Counted from the stretch's first letter, positions 11,291-20,254 are shown. The stretch: DNA of 64,000 nucleotides from UBA10649 sp965278945 (GCA_965278945.1 OZ257128.1:1116001-1180000); one strand, 5' to 3'. Numbers and translations are program-made. The notes: a model not told the origin generated them from the letters alone.

Positions 11291-11865
11291 CGGCGCCGCT
11301 GGTGGTGGTATCCGGCCCGTCGGGCGTGGGCAAGAGCACCGTGGTCGCCGAGGTGCTGCGCCTTGCCCCCGAGTTCTGGCTCTCCGTGAGCGCGACGACG
11401 CGCAAGCCGCGGGCCGGTGAGGTCGACGGGCGCGAGTACTTCTTCAGGTCGGACGAGGAGTTCGACGACCTGATCGCGACGGACGGACTGCTCGAGTGGG
11501 CGCAGTTCGCGGGCAACAGGTACGGGACTCCCAAGGCGCCCATCGCCGCCCAGCGTGCCCAGGGCCGGCCCGTCATCCTGGAAATCGAGATCCAAGGCGC
11601 CCGCCAGGTCCGCGCTGCGGTTCCCGGTGCTCTCCTTGTCTTCCTCAAGCCGCCCTCCTGGGAGACGCTGACCGCGCGACTGGTCGGTCGCGGCACCGAG
11701 GATCCCGAGGCCGTGGAGCGTCGGCTCGAGGCCGCCCGGGAGGAACTGGCGGCCGCCAAGGAATTCGACGTTGCGTTCGTGAACGCCGATGTCCGGGAGT
11801 GTGCGGAAGCCTTGGTAGCATGGGTAGCCGATCCGACCCGTGAATTCGAAGACAAGAGGCCTTGA
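11287..11865 (+). CDS. gmk: Guanylate kinase
   Basis: Gmk phosphorylates GMP to GDP. The 192-residue protein begins MTAPLVVVSGPSGVGKST, with the P-loop at residues 10-18, and carries SATTRKPRAGEVDGREYFF, the GMP-binding segment, and LLEWAQFAGNRYGTP. The ATG at 11287 overlaps the mihF stop (ATGA) and gives the normal family start; the frame stays open further upstream but that part is mihF shadow. It lies immediately before rpoZ, a pairing common across bacteria. Confidence 0.97.
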   Translation: MTAPLVVVSGPSGVGKSTVVAEVLRLAPEFWLSVSATTRKPRAGEVDGREYFFRSDEEFDDLIATDGLLEWAQFAGNRYGTPKAPIAAQRAQGRPVILEIEIQGARQVRAAVPGALLVFLKPPSWETLTARLVGRGTEDPEAVERRLEAAREELAAAKEFDVAFVNADVRECAEALVAWVADPTREFEDKRP

Positions 11866-11866
11866 C

Positions 11867-12160
11867 GTGAGCAGTGTGACCCAGCCCGAGGGCATTACCC
11901 ACCCCTCGATCGATGCGTTGCTGGAGAAGACCGACTCCAAGTACTCCCTGGTGATCTACGCCTCGAAGCGCGCCCGTCAGATCAACGCCTATTACTCCCA
12001 GCTCGGCGAGGGCCTGCTGGAGTACGTCGGCCCGCTGGTCGAGACCCATGTGCAGGAGAAGCCCCTGTCGATCGCTCTTCGCGAGATCGACGCCGGCCTG
12101 CTCGTCTCCGTCCCGATCGACGAGGACGTCGTCGAGGAACCGTCCGCCGACAACGCCTGA
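11867..12160 (+). CDS. rpoZ: RNA polymerase omega subunit
   Basis: Omega helps assemble and stabilise the beta-prime subunit. The 97-residue protein contains the diagnostic segments THPSIDALLEKTDSKYSLVI, SKRARQIN and KPLSIALREI. I choose GTG at 11867 (MSSVTQPEGI), one base after the gmk stop; an earlier in-frame ATG at 11840 lies inside gmk and would add an unrelated nonapeptide. AGAGG at 11855-11859 is a plausible ribosome site. Confidence 0.93.
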   Translation: MSSVTQPEGITHPSIDALLEKTDSKYSLVIYASKRARQINAYYSQLGEGLLEYVGPLVETHVQEKPLSIALREIDAGLLVSVPIDEDVVEEPSADNA

Positions 12161-12163
12161 CCG

Positions 12164-13384
12164 ATGCCTGCGCCGCGCGTCGTCCTCGGGGTAGCCGGAG
12201 GCGTCGCCGCGTACAAGGCAGCCGAGATCCTTCGAGGTCTGAAGGAATCCGGTTGCGACGTCACCGTCGTTCCCACTGCCGCAGCGCTGAACTTCGTCGG
12301 CGCGGCCACGTGGTCCGCCCTGTCCGGTAAGCCCGTCACGTCGAGCGTGTGGGATGACGCCGAACGCGTGCCGCACGTCCGCCTGGGCCAGGAGGCCGAC
12401 TGCATCATCGTCGCCCCCGCGACCGCCGACCTGCTGGCTCGCGCGGTTCATGGACTGGCCGACGACCTGCTTACCAACATCCTGCTGACCGCCCGCTGCC
12501 CGGTGATTATGGCTCCGGCCATGCACACCGAGATGTGGGAGCACCCGGCCACGCGTCACAACGTCGCGACGCTGCGCGAGCGGGGCATCATCGTGATCGA
12601 CCCCGCGGTCGGCCGGCTCACCGGAGCCGACTCGGGTCCGGGCCGGCTGCCCGAACCATCGGCCATCGTCGCCGCGGTGCTTGACGTGCTGCGCCGCGGA
12701 CGCGGCTCGCATCTTGATCTCGCGGGCGTCCGAGTCGTCGTCACCGCTGGGGGAACCCGGGAGCAGTGGGACCCGGTTCGGTTCATCGGGAACGTGAGCA
12801 GTGGCCGCCAGGGAGTCGAGCTGGCACGCACGGCGATCTCACGAGGTGCCGAGGTCACGCTGGTGGCAGCGCACATGGATGTGCTTCCACCGGCAGGCGC
12901 GCGCGTCGAGCGCGTGGAGTCGGCCGAGGACCTGCGGACGGCAGTCCACGGCCTGGCCGGAGGCGCCGACGTCGTCGTCATGGCCGCCGCGGTCGCAGAC
13001 TTCCGCCCCGATGCGGTCGGCGCCCACAAGATCAAGCGCTCGGAGCTGCCGGGCGAGATCTCCCTGCCGCTCGCCCAGAACGCCGACGTCCTTCGCGAGC
13101 TGGTCGACAAGCGCGGCGAGGGTCCCAAGCCGGTGATCGTCGGGTTCGCCGCCGAGACCGGCGACGCGCAACACAACGTCCTGACCCTTGGCCGGCAGAA
13201 GCTCGAGCGCAAGGGCTGCGACCTGCTCGTCGTCAATGACGTCAGCGGCGGACGGGCCTTCGGACGTGCCGACAACGAGGTGACCATCCTCGGTCGCGAC
13301 GGTTCCCGGGTCGATGTTCCCCTCACGGACAAGGCGGCGGTTGCCGACGCGGTGTGGGACGCGGTGGGTCGCCTGCTGGCCTAG
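12164..13384 (+). CDS. coaBC: Bifunctional phosphopantothenoylcysteine decarboxylase / synthetase
   Basis: CoaBC carries out two consecutive steps of coenzyme A synthesis. Residues 1-180 are the flavin-dependent CoaC domain with GVAGGVAAYK, and 185-406 the CTP-using CoaB domain with TAGGTREQWDPVRFIGN and NVSSGRQG. In CoaC the usual PxMNxxMW motif reads PAMHTEMW (118-125), and the flap that normally has LACG reads RLTGADSGPGRLPEP, so the flap cysteine is threonine. I believe both substitutions are normal in actinobacterial CoaBC. It starts three bases after rpoZ. Confidence 0.95.
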   Translation: MPAPRVVLGVAGGVAAYKAAEILRGLKESGCDVTVVPTAAALNFVGAATWSALSGKPVTSSVWDDAERVPHVRLGQEADCIIVAPATADLLARAVHGLADDLLTNILLTARCPVIMAPAMHTEMWEHPATRHNVATLRERGIIVIDPAVGRLTGADSGPGRLPEPSAIVAAVLDVLRRGRGSHLDLAGVRVVVTAGGTREQWDPVRFIGNVSSGRQGVELARTAISRGAEVTLVAAHMDVLPPAGARVERVESAEDLRTAVHGLAGGADVVVMAAAVADFRPDAVGAHKIKRSELPGEISLPLAQNADVLRELVDKRGEGPKPVIVGFAAETGDAQHNVLTLGRQKLERKGCDLLVVNDVSGGRAFGRADNEVTILGRDGSRVDVPLTDKAAVADAVWDAVGRLLA

Positions 13385-13393
13385 CCCGGCCGA

Positions 13394-13399
13394 TAGGAT
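13394..13399 (+). promoter_or_regulatory. Likely -10 element of metK
   Basis: TAGGAT in the 45-base gap between coaBC and metK matches the TAnnnT -10 pattern. Transcription would begin near 13406 and leave about 24 bases of leader with the ribosome site AGGGGAG at 13418-13424. The gap is too short for a SAM riboswitch. Confidence 0.45.
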
Positions 13400-13429
13400 G
13401 AGCGCTCACCTTTACCTAGGGGAGTCTCG

Positions 13430-14680
13430 TTGTCTCATCGCCTGTTCACGTCCGAGTCTGTCACCGAAGGCCATCCCGACAAGATGGCCGATCAGATCAG
13501 TGACGCCATCCTCGACGACCTGCTTCGCCAGGACCCGCGCAGTCGCGTGGCCGTCGAGACCCTGCTGACCACCGGACAGGTCCACGTCGCCGGAGAGGTC
13601 ACCACGGCCGGATACGCCGACGTCATGAACCTCGTTCGCGAGACCGTGCTCGGTATCGGATACGACTCCTCGGTCAAGGGGTTCGACGGAGCCTCGTGCG
13701 GAATCTCAGTATCGATCGGCAAGCAGTCTCCCGACATCGCGCAGGGCGTCGACGATGCATTCGAGGAGCGCGCCGAGGGCAGTGACGATCCGCTCGATCG
13801 TCAGGGCGCCGGCGACCAGGGCCTGATGTTCGGCTACGCGTGCGACGACACCCCCGAGCTCATGCCGCTGCCGATCTCGCTGGCACACCGGCTGGCCGAG
13901 CGCCTGACCCAGGTGCGCAAGGACGGCACCGTGCCCTACCTGCTGCCCGACGGCAAGACTCAGGTGACCATCGCGTACGACGAGAACGACCACCCCGTGC
14001 GCATCGACACCGTCGTGCTGTCCACCCAGCACAAGGCGCACGTGAGCCTGGACAACATGCTCACCCCGGACATCCGTAAGCACGTCGTCGATCCGATCCT
14101 CGACGACATCGCACTGGACTCGCGCGACTACCGCCTCCTGGTCAACCCCACCGGACGCTTCGAGGTCGGCGGCCCGATGGGTGACGCCGGGCTCACCGGT
14201 CGCAAGATCATCGTCGACACCTACGGTGGCATGGCCCGCCACGGCGGCGGCGCCTTCTCCGGCAAGGACCCGTCGAAGGTCGACCGCTCCGCTGCCTACG
14301 CGATGCGCTGGGTTGCCAAGAACGTGGTTGCCGCCGGCCTCGCGACTCGCTGCGAGGTCCAGGTCGCGTACGCGATCGGCAAGGCACACCCGGTCGGCGT
14401 GTTCGTCGAGACCTTCGGCACCGGCGTGATCCCCGATGAGCAGATCCAGGCCGCCGTGCTCTCGGTGTTCGACCTGCGCCCCGCCGCGATCATCCGCGAC
14501 CTCGACCTGCTGCGGCCCATTTACCGGGTCACGAGCGCCTACGGCCACTTCGGCCGGCCGCAGGGCAGCAACTGGCTGCTCGACGCCGAGGACCCGGACA
14601 AGCGGACGGCCGTCGGTCCGACCTTCACCTGGGAGAGCATCGATCGCGCCGATCAGCTCAAGGCAGCGGCGGGTAGCTGA
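13430..14680 (+). CDS. metK: S-adenosylmethionine synthetase
   Basis: MetK makes S-adenosylmethionine from methionine and ATP. The 416-residue protein has GHPDKMADQISDAILD near the start, GAGDQGLMFGYACDDT, and the phosphate loop GGGAFSGKDPSKVDRSAAY, all diagnostic. The TTG at 13430 gives MSHRLFTSESVTEGHPDK, the family start, and AGGGGAG lies six bases before it. SAM feeds the methyltransferases of this window (RsmB, the SpoU enzyme, TlyA). Confidence 0.97.
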   Translation: MSHRLFTSESVTEGHPDKMADQISDAILDDLLRQDPRSRVAVETLLTTGQVHVAGEVTTAGYADVMNLVRETVLGIGYDSSVKGFDGASCGISVSIGKQSPDIAQGVDDAFEERAEGSDDPLDRQGAGDQGLMFGYACDDTPELMPLPISLAHRLAERLTQVRKDGTVPYLLPDGKTQVTIAYDENDHPVRIDTVVLSTQHKAHVSLDNMLTPDIRKHVVDPILDDIALDSRDYRLLVNPTGRFEVGGPMGDAGLTGRKIIVDTYGGMARHGGGAFSGKDPSKVDRSAAYAMRWVAKNVVAAGLATRCEVQVAYAIGKAHPVGVFVETFGTGVIPDEQIQAAVLSVFDLRPAAIIRDLDLLRPIYRVTSAYGHFGRPQGSNWLLDAEDPDKRTAVGPTFTWESIDRADQLKAAAGS

Positions 14681-14783
14681 CGTCGAGCATCCCGACCAAC
14701 TAGCGCTCGTCCCCGGGCCCAAGGCCCGGCGGACGGCGCCTCCTCGGACTGTTGACCGCGCGGCCGCCAAGCCGGTCGCGCAG

Positions 14784-16694
14784 GTGATCATCGATTCGCC
14801 ACTGCCCCACCTCGACCACGTGTTCGACTACGCGGTTCCCGCGACGGCCGAAGGCGCAGTCCCGGGCTCGCGAGTCCGCGTGCGGTTTGCCGGGCGGCTG
14901 ACCGACGCATTCGTCATCGGGAGAGTCGACGAGGGCGAGCACGCGGGCGCGCTCAAGGCCCTGGAACGCGTGATCGGCATCGAGCCGGTGCTCACGCCCG
15001 AGACCATCGCGCTGGTCCATGGCGTCGCGGATCGGTACGCCGGCACCTTCAGCGACGTGGCGCGCGCAGCGGTCCCGCCCCGACACGGACGCGCTGAGGC
15101 CACGGTCGTGACTCCCGCCGACTGGCGCGCCAACCCCGAGCCCGAGCTCGCGGATCGCTGGTCGGCCTACGAGGCTGGCCCCGCCCTCGTCGATCGGCTC
15201 GCAGCGCCGTCATCCGCCGCGACACGTGCCGTATGGTCCGCGGCGCCCGCGACGAACTGGGCCGCCGATGTCGCTGCGCTCGCGCATGGCGTGCTCGGGA
15301 ACGACGTTGGCGGCGTCATCGTGGTTGTCCCGGACGCCGCGGATGTCGACCGATGCGTGGAGCAGTTCGCCGCGGCCAAGTCGGCCGGCGTGCTCGCGGT
15401 GCTGACCGCTGACCAGGGACCAGAACGTCGGTACCGGGAGTTCCTGCGGGTGCTGCGCGGAGGAGCCCGCGTGGTCATCGGCACGCGGGCAGCCGTCTTC
15501 GCTCCGGTTCATGAACTGCGACTCATCGTGGTCTGGGACGACGGCAATGACGCGCTCGTGGATCCGCAGGCCCCCTACTGGGATGCGCGCGATGTGGCGG
15601 CCTTGCGGTCGAGTCTCACCGGATGCCATCTGGTCGTCGGCTCGCCGGCGAGGTCCGTTGCCACCCAGCAGTGGTGCCAGTCCGGATGGGCGCATTCGGT
15701 CGCGCCATCGCGCCAGACCCTTGCGGACCGGGCGCCGAAGGTCAGGGCGCTGTCCGCCGACGATGCCGCGCGCGACGAGGCGGCGGCCGCGGCGCGTATC
15801 CCGCACCAGGCGTGGCAGCTCGCGCGGACCGCACTGGAGTCCGGACCGGTTCTCGTCCAGGTCGCACGCCGTGGCTACCTTCCCTTCCTGGCCTGCCAGA
15901 CGTGCCGCGAGGTCGCGCGCTGCGCGTGCGGAGGACCGCTCGAGCTATCGGCGGGCAGCTCGGTGGCGCACTGCTCGTGGTGCGGTGCGCTCGCCGGATC
16001 CTGGTCGTGCCCGTCATGCGGCGGCACGAGGTTCCGCGCCGCAGCGGTGGGCTCGGAGCGCACTGCCGAGGAGATCGGACGGGCCTTCCCCGGTACGCGA
16101 GTGCTCTCGAGCCACGCCGGGCACATGGTCGCGACCATCGATGCGGAGCCCGTGATCGTCGTCGCGACCCCGGGAGCCGAGCCGGACTGCCCGGCGGGTT
16201 ACGCCGCCGTCCTGCTACTCGATGCGCGATCGCAGCTGCAACGACCGTTCCTCGACGCCGGGGAGGACGCGGTTCGGCGATGGTTCTCGGCCGCCCGTCT
16301 CGCGGCACCGGACGGACGAGTTCTCATCACTGCGGAGAACGCGCTTCGGCCGGTCCAGGCCCTCCTGCGCTGGGATGCGGCCTGGTTTGCCGAGCGCGAA
16401 CTGGCCGATCGCTCCTCCGCGGGACTGCCCCCAGCCGTGCGGATGGCCGCGCTGCTGGGGGACCCGGTCGACATCGTCGAGGTCGCCGACGCTCTATCCG
16501 CGCCGCACCGCCTGCTCGGACCGGTCCCGACCAGCGGCCGTCGGGGCGAGGAGGAGCGCCAGCGCGGTCTGGTGGCGGTCGATCGTGAGCACGCCGCAGC
16601 GCTGAGCAGGGAGCTGCGCTCGATCGTCGCGACCCGGGCCGCCCAGTCGCGTTCTCGTCCAGTCCATGTGCGCATGGATCCGCGCGACATCTGA
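14784..16694 (+). CDS. priA: PriA-type primosomal protein N', helicase motifs lost
   Basis: PriA restarts stalled replication forks. The protein has the N-terminal DNA-binding domain (LPHLDHVFDYAVP), and a zinc-binding region with eight cysteines in paired CxxC or CxC groups (CQTC, CAC, CSWC, CPSC). The helicase core is eroded: there is no GxGK Walker A, and the DEEH position reads VWDDGND. This matches the actinobacterial PriA group annotated as lacking helicase activity, probably a DNA-binding scaffold. The first usable start after metK is GTG 14784 (636 residues), but the frame is open upstream and KPVAQVIIDSP before it looks family-like, so the true start may lie upstream with a non-standard codon. 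Confidence 0.9.
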   Translation: MIIDSPLPHLDHVFDYAVPATAEGAVPGSRVRVRFAGRLTDAFVIGRVDEGEHAGALKALERVIGIEPVLTPETIALVHGVADRYAGTFSDVARAAVPPRHGRAEATVVTPADWRANPEPELADRWSAYEAGPALVDRLAAPSSAATRAVWSAAPATNWAADVAALAHGVLGNDVGGVIVVVPDAADVDRCVEQFAAAKSAGVLAVLTADQGPERRYREFLRVLRGGARVVIGTRAAVFAPVHELRLIVVWDDGNDALVDPQAPYWDARDVAALRSSLTGCHLVVGSPARSVATQQWCQSGWAHSVAPSRQTLADRAPKVRALSADDAARDEAAAAARIPHQAWQLARTALESGPVLVQVARRGYLPFLACQTCREVARCACGGPLELSAGSSVAHCSWCGALAGSWSCPSCGGTRFRAAAVGSERTAEEIGRAFPGTRVLSSHAGHMVATIDAEPVIVVATPGAEPDCPAGYAAVLLLDARSQLQRPFLDAGEDAVRRWFSAARLAAPDGRVLITAENALRPVQALLRWDAAWFAERELADRSSAGLPPAVRMAALLGDPVDIVEVADALSAPHRLLGPVPTSGRRGEEERQRGLVAVDREHAAALSRELRSIVATRAAQSRSRPVHVRMDPRDI

Positions 16695-16795
16695 TATTGC
16701 CTGCGGCCTCACGATGCGCCACACTTGCGCGCACGCTCGCGGGGGGCGAGCCGCGGCACCTGGGTGGGTGTTGTCAGCAGACGGGATGCACAGCG

Positions 16796-18427
16796 ATGGT
16801 CAGGGCTCAGAACGCTCCCCAGGCCGACGGGTCCTCCGCGCCTGAGACCGCGGAGGAACGCGTCCAACGGATACTCGCAGCCGATCGTGCCCGCAGGCGC
16901 GAAGCCGAGGCCGCCCGAACTGGCCCGCCGGAGCAGGCGCAGACTCAAGCCGTGCCTCCGACCGACGATGCGCCGGCGCCCGCGCCCGAGCCGACGTCTG
17001 CGCCCGCGCCCGAGCCGAGCCAGCCACCCGCTCCGCGCCGTCGCGGCTTCTTCGCCAAGCTCATCCACGGCGACGACGACCCGGCCGATATCGAGCCGGC
17101 GCCGACCTCCCCGCCCGCGGCGGCCGTGTCACCGGCGCCGAAGTCCGCCGAGCGCAGCCATGCCAAGGTCGATGTCCGTCCGGCAAAGGCCGCTCCGGCT
17201 CCGGCTGCTACACCAGCACCTCGGACCGAGCGTCGTGACGAGGTGCAGCCGGAGCCTGCTCGGGGTGCGGCATCGTCCGACGACGTCGAGGAGCTTCGCA
17301 ATCAGGTGAAGGCCTATCACCAGCAGTTGAAGGCCGAACGCAAGCAGGTCGACATCGAGCGCGAAGAACTCAACGCGGACAAGGCCTCCTTCGTCCTCGA
17401 GAGGGCCGCGTTCGGTGCGTCTCTTGGCGACGTCACCGCGTCGCGTGAGTCCACGAGGGCTGCGCTGCAGTCCCTGGAGGCCCAGCGGGCCGAACTGGAT
17501 GCGCAACGCGAGCAGCTGCGCGAGGAGCGTTCGGCCCAGGAGCTGCTGCGCGCCGAGCTCACGGGAACGCGGCATGCGCTCGCCGAGGAGCGCGCCACCA
17601 TGGTCGCTGATCAGGAGGCGCTCGCGGATGTCGAGGAGCGCGCCGCGGTCAAGATCGAGGAGATCCGCAGGGCGGTTCGCAAGCTGAAGGAGGAGGCCAG
17701 CCAGGTCCTCGCCGATCAGGAGCAGATCGCCTCGGATCGCGCGACAGTGGCCCAGGATCGCGCGGCAGCACTGGCCGACCAGGAGCAGGTCGCCGCCGAG
17801 CGCGCAGCGATCGAGGCCGACCGGTCCGAGCTGGCCGCAAGCACGTCCGCGCTCGCGGCCGAGTCGATGCGGGTGGCGGTCGCGGCGGCGGCCGTCGAGC
17901 AGGAGCGAGCGGCGATCACCGCCGACCGCGCCGCTCTCGACCAGGACAAGGCCGCGATCTCCAGCGAGCGTGCTGCGCTGACCGCGGATCGCGCCGCCCT
18001 CGAGTCGAGGTCTGCCGCGGTGACGGCGGGGCTGACCGAACTGGCCGACGCGCGCCAGCAGCTGGCCGCCGATCGCGATGCTGCCGGGTCCGAGCGAAGC
18101 GAGCTCGACGTCCTGCGCATCAATCTCGAGGCCCAACGGCTCGAGCTCGACGTCGAACGGCAGAACCTCGACAGCACTCGCGCGGAGCTCGAGCGCACCC
18201 GCAGCCAGATCCACGAGCTCGAGGGTCGGCTCGTCGAGGAGACGCACAAGCGCGCCGAGGCCGAGGAATCCCGCCGCATCCTGGAACAGGCTCGTACGCG
18301 CACTCGCCTGATCGAGGGGTTCATCGACGTGACGGACCCCCGGTACAGCGCACTGCTGGACCAGCAGTGGGACTCCCACATCGTCACCGGCCAGTCGTCC
18401 GCGCCGATCGACGGGCCCGCATCCTGA
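16796..18427 (+). CDS. Large coiled-coil protein, unrecognised
   Basis: The 543-residue product is not recognised. Residues 1-155 are low-complexity Pro/Ala/Glu sequence interrupted by a basic-aromatic RRRGFFAKLIHGDDD near 80, which could bind membrane or protein. Residues 160-515 form a long coiled coil rich in Ala, Glu, Arg and Gln; in the middle it becomes regular heptads of the type AALTADR/AALDQDK. The C-terminus (LIEGFIDVTDPRYSALL) is not coiled. It resembles filament-forming or polar scaffold proteins of actinobacteria in composition only. A TTG at 16697 is possible, but ATG 16796 removes a Cys-rich, out-of-character leader. No clear ribosome site is seen for either. Confidence 0.75.
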   Translation: MVRAQNAPQADGSSAPETAEERVQRILAADRARRREAEAARTGPPEQAQTQAVPPTDDAPAPAPEPTSAPAPEPSQPPAPRRRGFFAKLIHGDDDPADIEPAPTSPPAAAVSPAPKSAERSHAKVDVRPAKAAPAPAATPAPRTERRDEVQPEPARGAASSDDVEELRNQVKAYHQQLKAERKQVDIEREELNADKASFVLERAAFGASLGDVTASRESTRAALQSLEAQRAELDAQREQLREERSAQELLRAELTGTRHALAEERATMVADQEALADVEERAAVKIEEIRRAVRKLKEEASQVLADQEQIASDRATVAQDRAAALADQEQVAAERAAIEADRSELAASTSALAAESMRVAVAAAAVEQERAAITADRAALDQDKAAISSERAALTADRAALESRSAAVTAGLTELADARQQLAADRDAAGSERSELDVLRINLEAQRLELDVERQNLDSTRAELERTRSQIHELEGRLVEETHKRAEAEESRRILEQARTRTRLIEGFIDVTDPRYSALLDQQWDSHIVTGQSSAPIDGPAS

Positions 18428-18504
18428 CCCCCATGCCCGCAGTAGGCTGACCCGATGCCGCATCCGATGGCGGAGCTGCCTGCCGAGAAGATTCAGGACG
18501 TGCA

Positions 18505-19392
18505 ATGACTGCTAGCGACGCCCGAGGCTCCGTGAGTCCGGGGGAGATCCTCGATCAACTCCGTGCTCGCAATGCCCAGCTGGAGGATCAGCTCGCGAAG
18601 GCGCAGGGCGCACTCGCTGATCGTCGTCGGCTGCAGGACCTCAGCCCTGACGAGCTCGCGATGGAGTCGGTCGGCGCGGTCGGGGAGATCATCAAGGCGG
18701 CCCGCCTGCAGGCCCAGGAGCTTCGCAACTCCGCCCAGACCGAGCTCGACAAGGCGCGCGAGGAGGGCCAGAACGCACTGCGCCAGGCCCGCGCCCGCGC
18801 CGACCAGGTTCGCGGCGAGAGCGAGCAGATCGCGGCCGACATGGTGCGCAAGGCACGCGAGGAATCCGAGCTGATCATGGAACGGGTCCGCGAGGACGCC
18901 TCCGACATGACCGAGCACGCCAAGTTGTCGGCCGAGGCGATGCACCTGCAGGCACAGGACCAGTACGACCGCATGCTCCAGGAGGCGCAGGTCCGCCTGC
19001 AGGCCGCGCTGGTCAACGCCGACCAGTCGATGGTCGCGGCGAGCGCCGAGGCCGGTCGGGTGGTGGCGGGAGCCGAGCGCGCCGCCCAGAAGATGCAGGC
19101 CGACGCGCAGGCGATCGCGCGCGGGATCATCGCCGAGTCCCTCGCGCAGATCTCGGCACCCGAGTCGTTGATGAACCAGCTGCTCTCCGATGCGGTGAAC
19201 CTGCGAGCGTCGGTCAGTTCCGTCGTCGACATGATCCGTCAGATGGCCGACAACTCGGCTGCCGAGGCGGCGAACGCCGAGGCGGCAACCCGCTCGTACC
19301 TGTCCTCCATCCAGCAGATGCGCACCGACCTCGAGCGGCGCCTGACGTCCTTGGGCTCCACCGAGAACGATCAGGCCGACCCGCCTCGCTAG
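18505..19392 (+). CDS. DivIVA-like coiled-coil protein
   Basis: The 295-residue protein is almost entirely predicted coiled coil: SPGEILDQLRARNAQLEDQL near the start, then long Ala/Gln/Glu/Arg stretches such as EEGQNALRQARARADQVRGE. It is similar in style to the DivIVA/FilP-type cytoskeletal proteins of actinobacteria, but the DivIVA membrane-binding N-terminus is not obvious. It follows the larger coiled-coil gene by 77 bases and precedes a membrane-anchored protein, suggesting an envelope or cell-pole role. A function cannot be assigned from sequence alone. Confidence 0.75.
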   Translation: MTASDARGSVSPGEILDQLRARNAQLEDQLAKAQGALADRRRLQDLSPDELAMESVGAVGEIIKAARLQAQELRNSAQTELDKAREEGQNALRQARARADQVRGESEQIAADMVRKAREESELIMERVREDASDMTEHAKLSAEAMHLQAQDQYDRMLQEAQVRLQAALVNADQSMVAASAEAGRVVAGAERAAQKMQADAQAIARGIIAESLAQISAPESLMNQLLSDAVNLRASVSSVVDMIRQMADNSAAEAANAEAATRSYLSSIQQMRTDLERRLTSLGSTENDQADPPR

Positions 19393-19412
19393 CGGTGACG
19401 TGCCAGTAGGTC

Positions 19413-20234
19413 ATGACTTCCCGCCCGCAGACGAGCGTGCTGCGCGTTGCCGCCATCTGCGGACTTGGTCTCCTGCTGGTAGTCGGCAGCGCGGTGACCG
19501 CTCCTGCAGGAGACCTGTCGTCCAATCCGCCGGCGCAGGCCACGTCCGCGCCCGTGCCTCCGCCCTCCGACAAGCCGGCCAAGCCGACCAAGCAGCCCAA
19601 GCCCACCAAGCAGCCCAAGCCGGTCAGGCCAAGCAAGTCCCCCTCATCGGCTGAGCCGAGTCCGTCGCCCACGGTGGTCGATGCGACCGCTGGTGCGAGC
19701 GGGGATGCGTCGGCCGAGCCGACGCCGAGTTCGACCCCGACGCCAAGCCTGACGACGACGCCGACTACGACGCCGATGCCGATGCCAAGCCTGACTACGA
19801 CGCCGGCCCCGAGCCTGACTCCAGAGCCATCCTCGGCGCCGTCCGCGAGCAACTCCGCAGTTGCGAGCCCCGGTGCGTCGCAGAACAGCAGCAGCGAAGC
19901 CGCGGTCCCGACGGCACCGGCGACTGACGGCACGTCCTCGCCCGGCGACGGCGAAGGGGGCGGACCGCCGTGGGGCTGGATCCTCCTGCTGCTCCTGGTG
20001 ATCGCCGCCGCTGCTGCTGGTGCGTGGGCCTGGCGATCGCGCACACCCGGTCCGCCGCCCGCGGCGGCTGCCGCGGGCACGGAGACGGTTGCGGCTGCCG
20101 CAGCGACTCCTGTCGTGGCCCCATTGGCGACCGCTGCCGATCCCGCAGCGCTCGCGTGGTCCGACCTCAGCGATGCCGATCGGGCGGCTTTCGAGCAGGC
20201 GGCTCGCGACCTCGGGCTGGGCGGGCCCGCCTAG
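19413..20234 (+). CDS. Membrane protein with signal peptide, Pro/Thr/Ser stalk and C-terminal TM helix
   Basis: Not recognised. Residues 1-33 form a signal sequence or anchor (VLRVAAICGLGLLLVVGSAV). Residues 45-180 are low complexity, with KPTKQPKP repeats and then Pro/Thr/Ser-rich TPSLTTTPTTTP-like repeats, the look of a glycosylated cell-wall stalk. A transmembrane helix follows at about 187-209 (WGWILLLLLVIAAAAAGAWAW), then an Ala-rich tail ending LSDADRAAFEQAARDLGLGG, about 64 residues and presumably cytoplasmic. It lies just after two coiled-coil genes, so a membrane anchor for those filaments is an attractive but unproven idea. Confidence 0.7.
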   Translation: MTSRPQTSVLRVAAICGLGLLLVVGSAVTAPAGDLSSNPPAQATSAPVPPPSDKPAKPTKQPKPTKQPKPVRPSKSPSSAEPSPSPTVVDATAGASGDASAEPTPSSTPTPSLTTTPTTTPMPMPSLTTTPAPSLTPEPSSAPSASNSAVASPGASQNSSSEAAVPTAPATDGTSSPGDGEGGGPPWGWILLLLLVIAAAAAGAWAWRSRTPGPPPAAAAAGTETVAAAAATPVVAPLATAADPAALAWSDLSDADRAAFEQAARDLGLGGPA

Positions 20235-20248
20235 CATCCGGGCCCAAC

Positions 20249-20254
20249 TAGGAT
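20249..20254 (+). promoter_or_regulatory. -10 element, leaderless promoter of def
   Basis: TAGGAT is followed by six bases (CCAGAA) and the def GTG start, so transcription would begin at or next to the start codon. There is no Shine-Dalgarno sequence in the gap. Confidence 0.6.

Noticed and set aside
13385..13429. SAM riboswitch before metK
   Set aside because: The gap is 45 bases and already holds a -10 and a ribosome site; too short for any known SAM riboswitch.
16697..16795. TTG 16697 as start of the larger coiled-coil protein
   Set aside because: It would add a Cys-rich 33-residue leader unlike the rest, with no ribosome site; ATG 16796 is simpler, though not proven.
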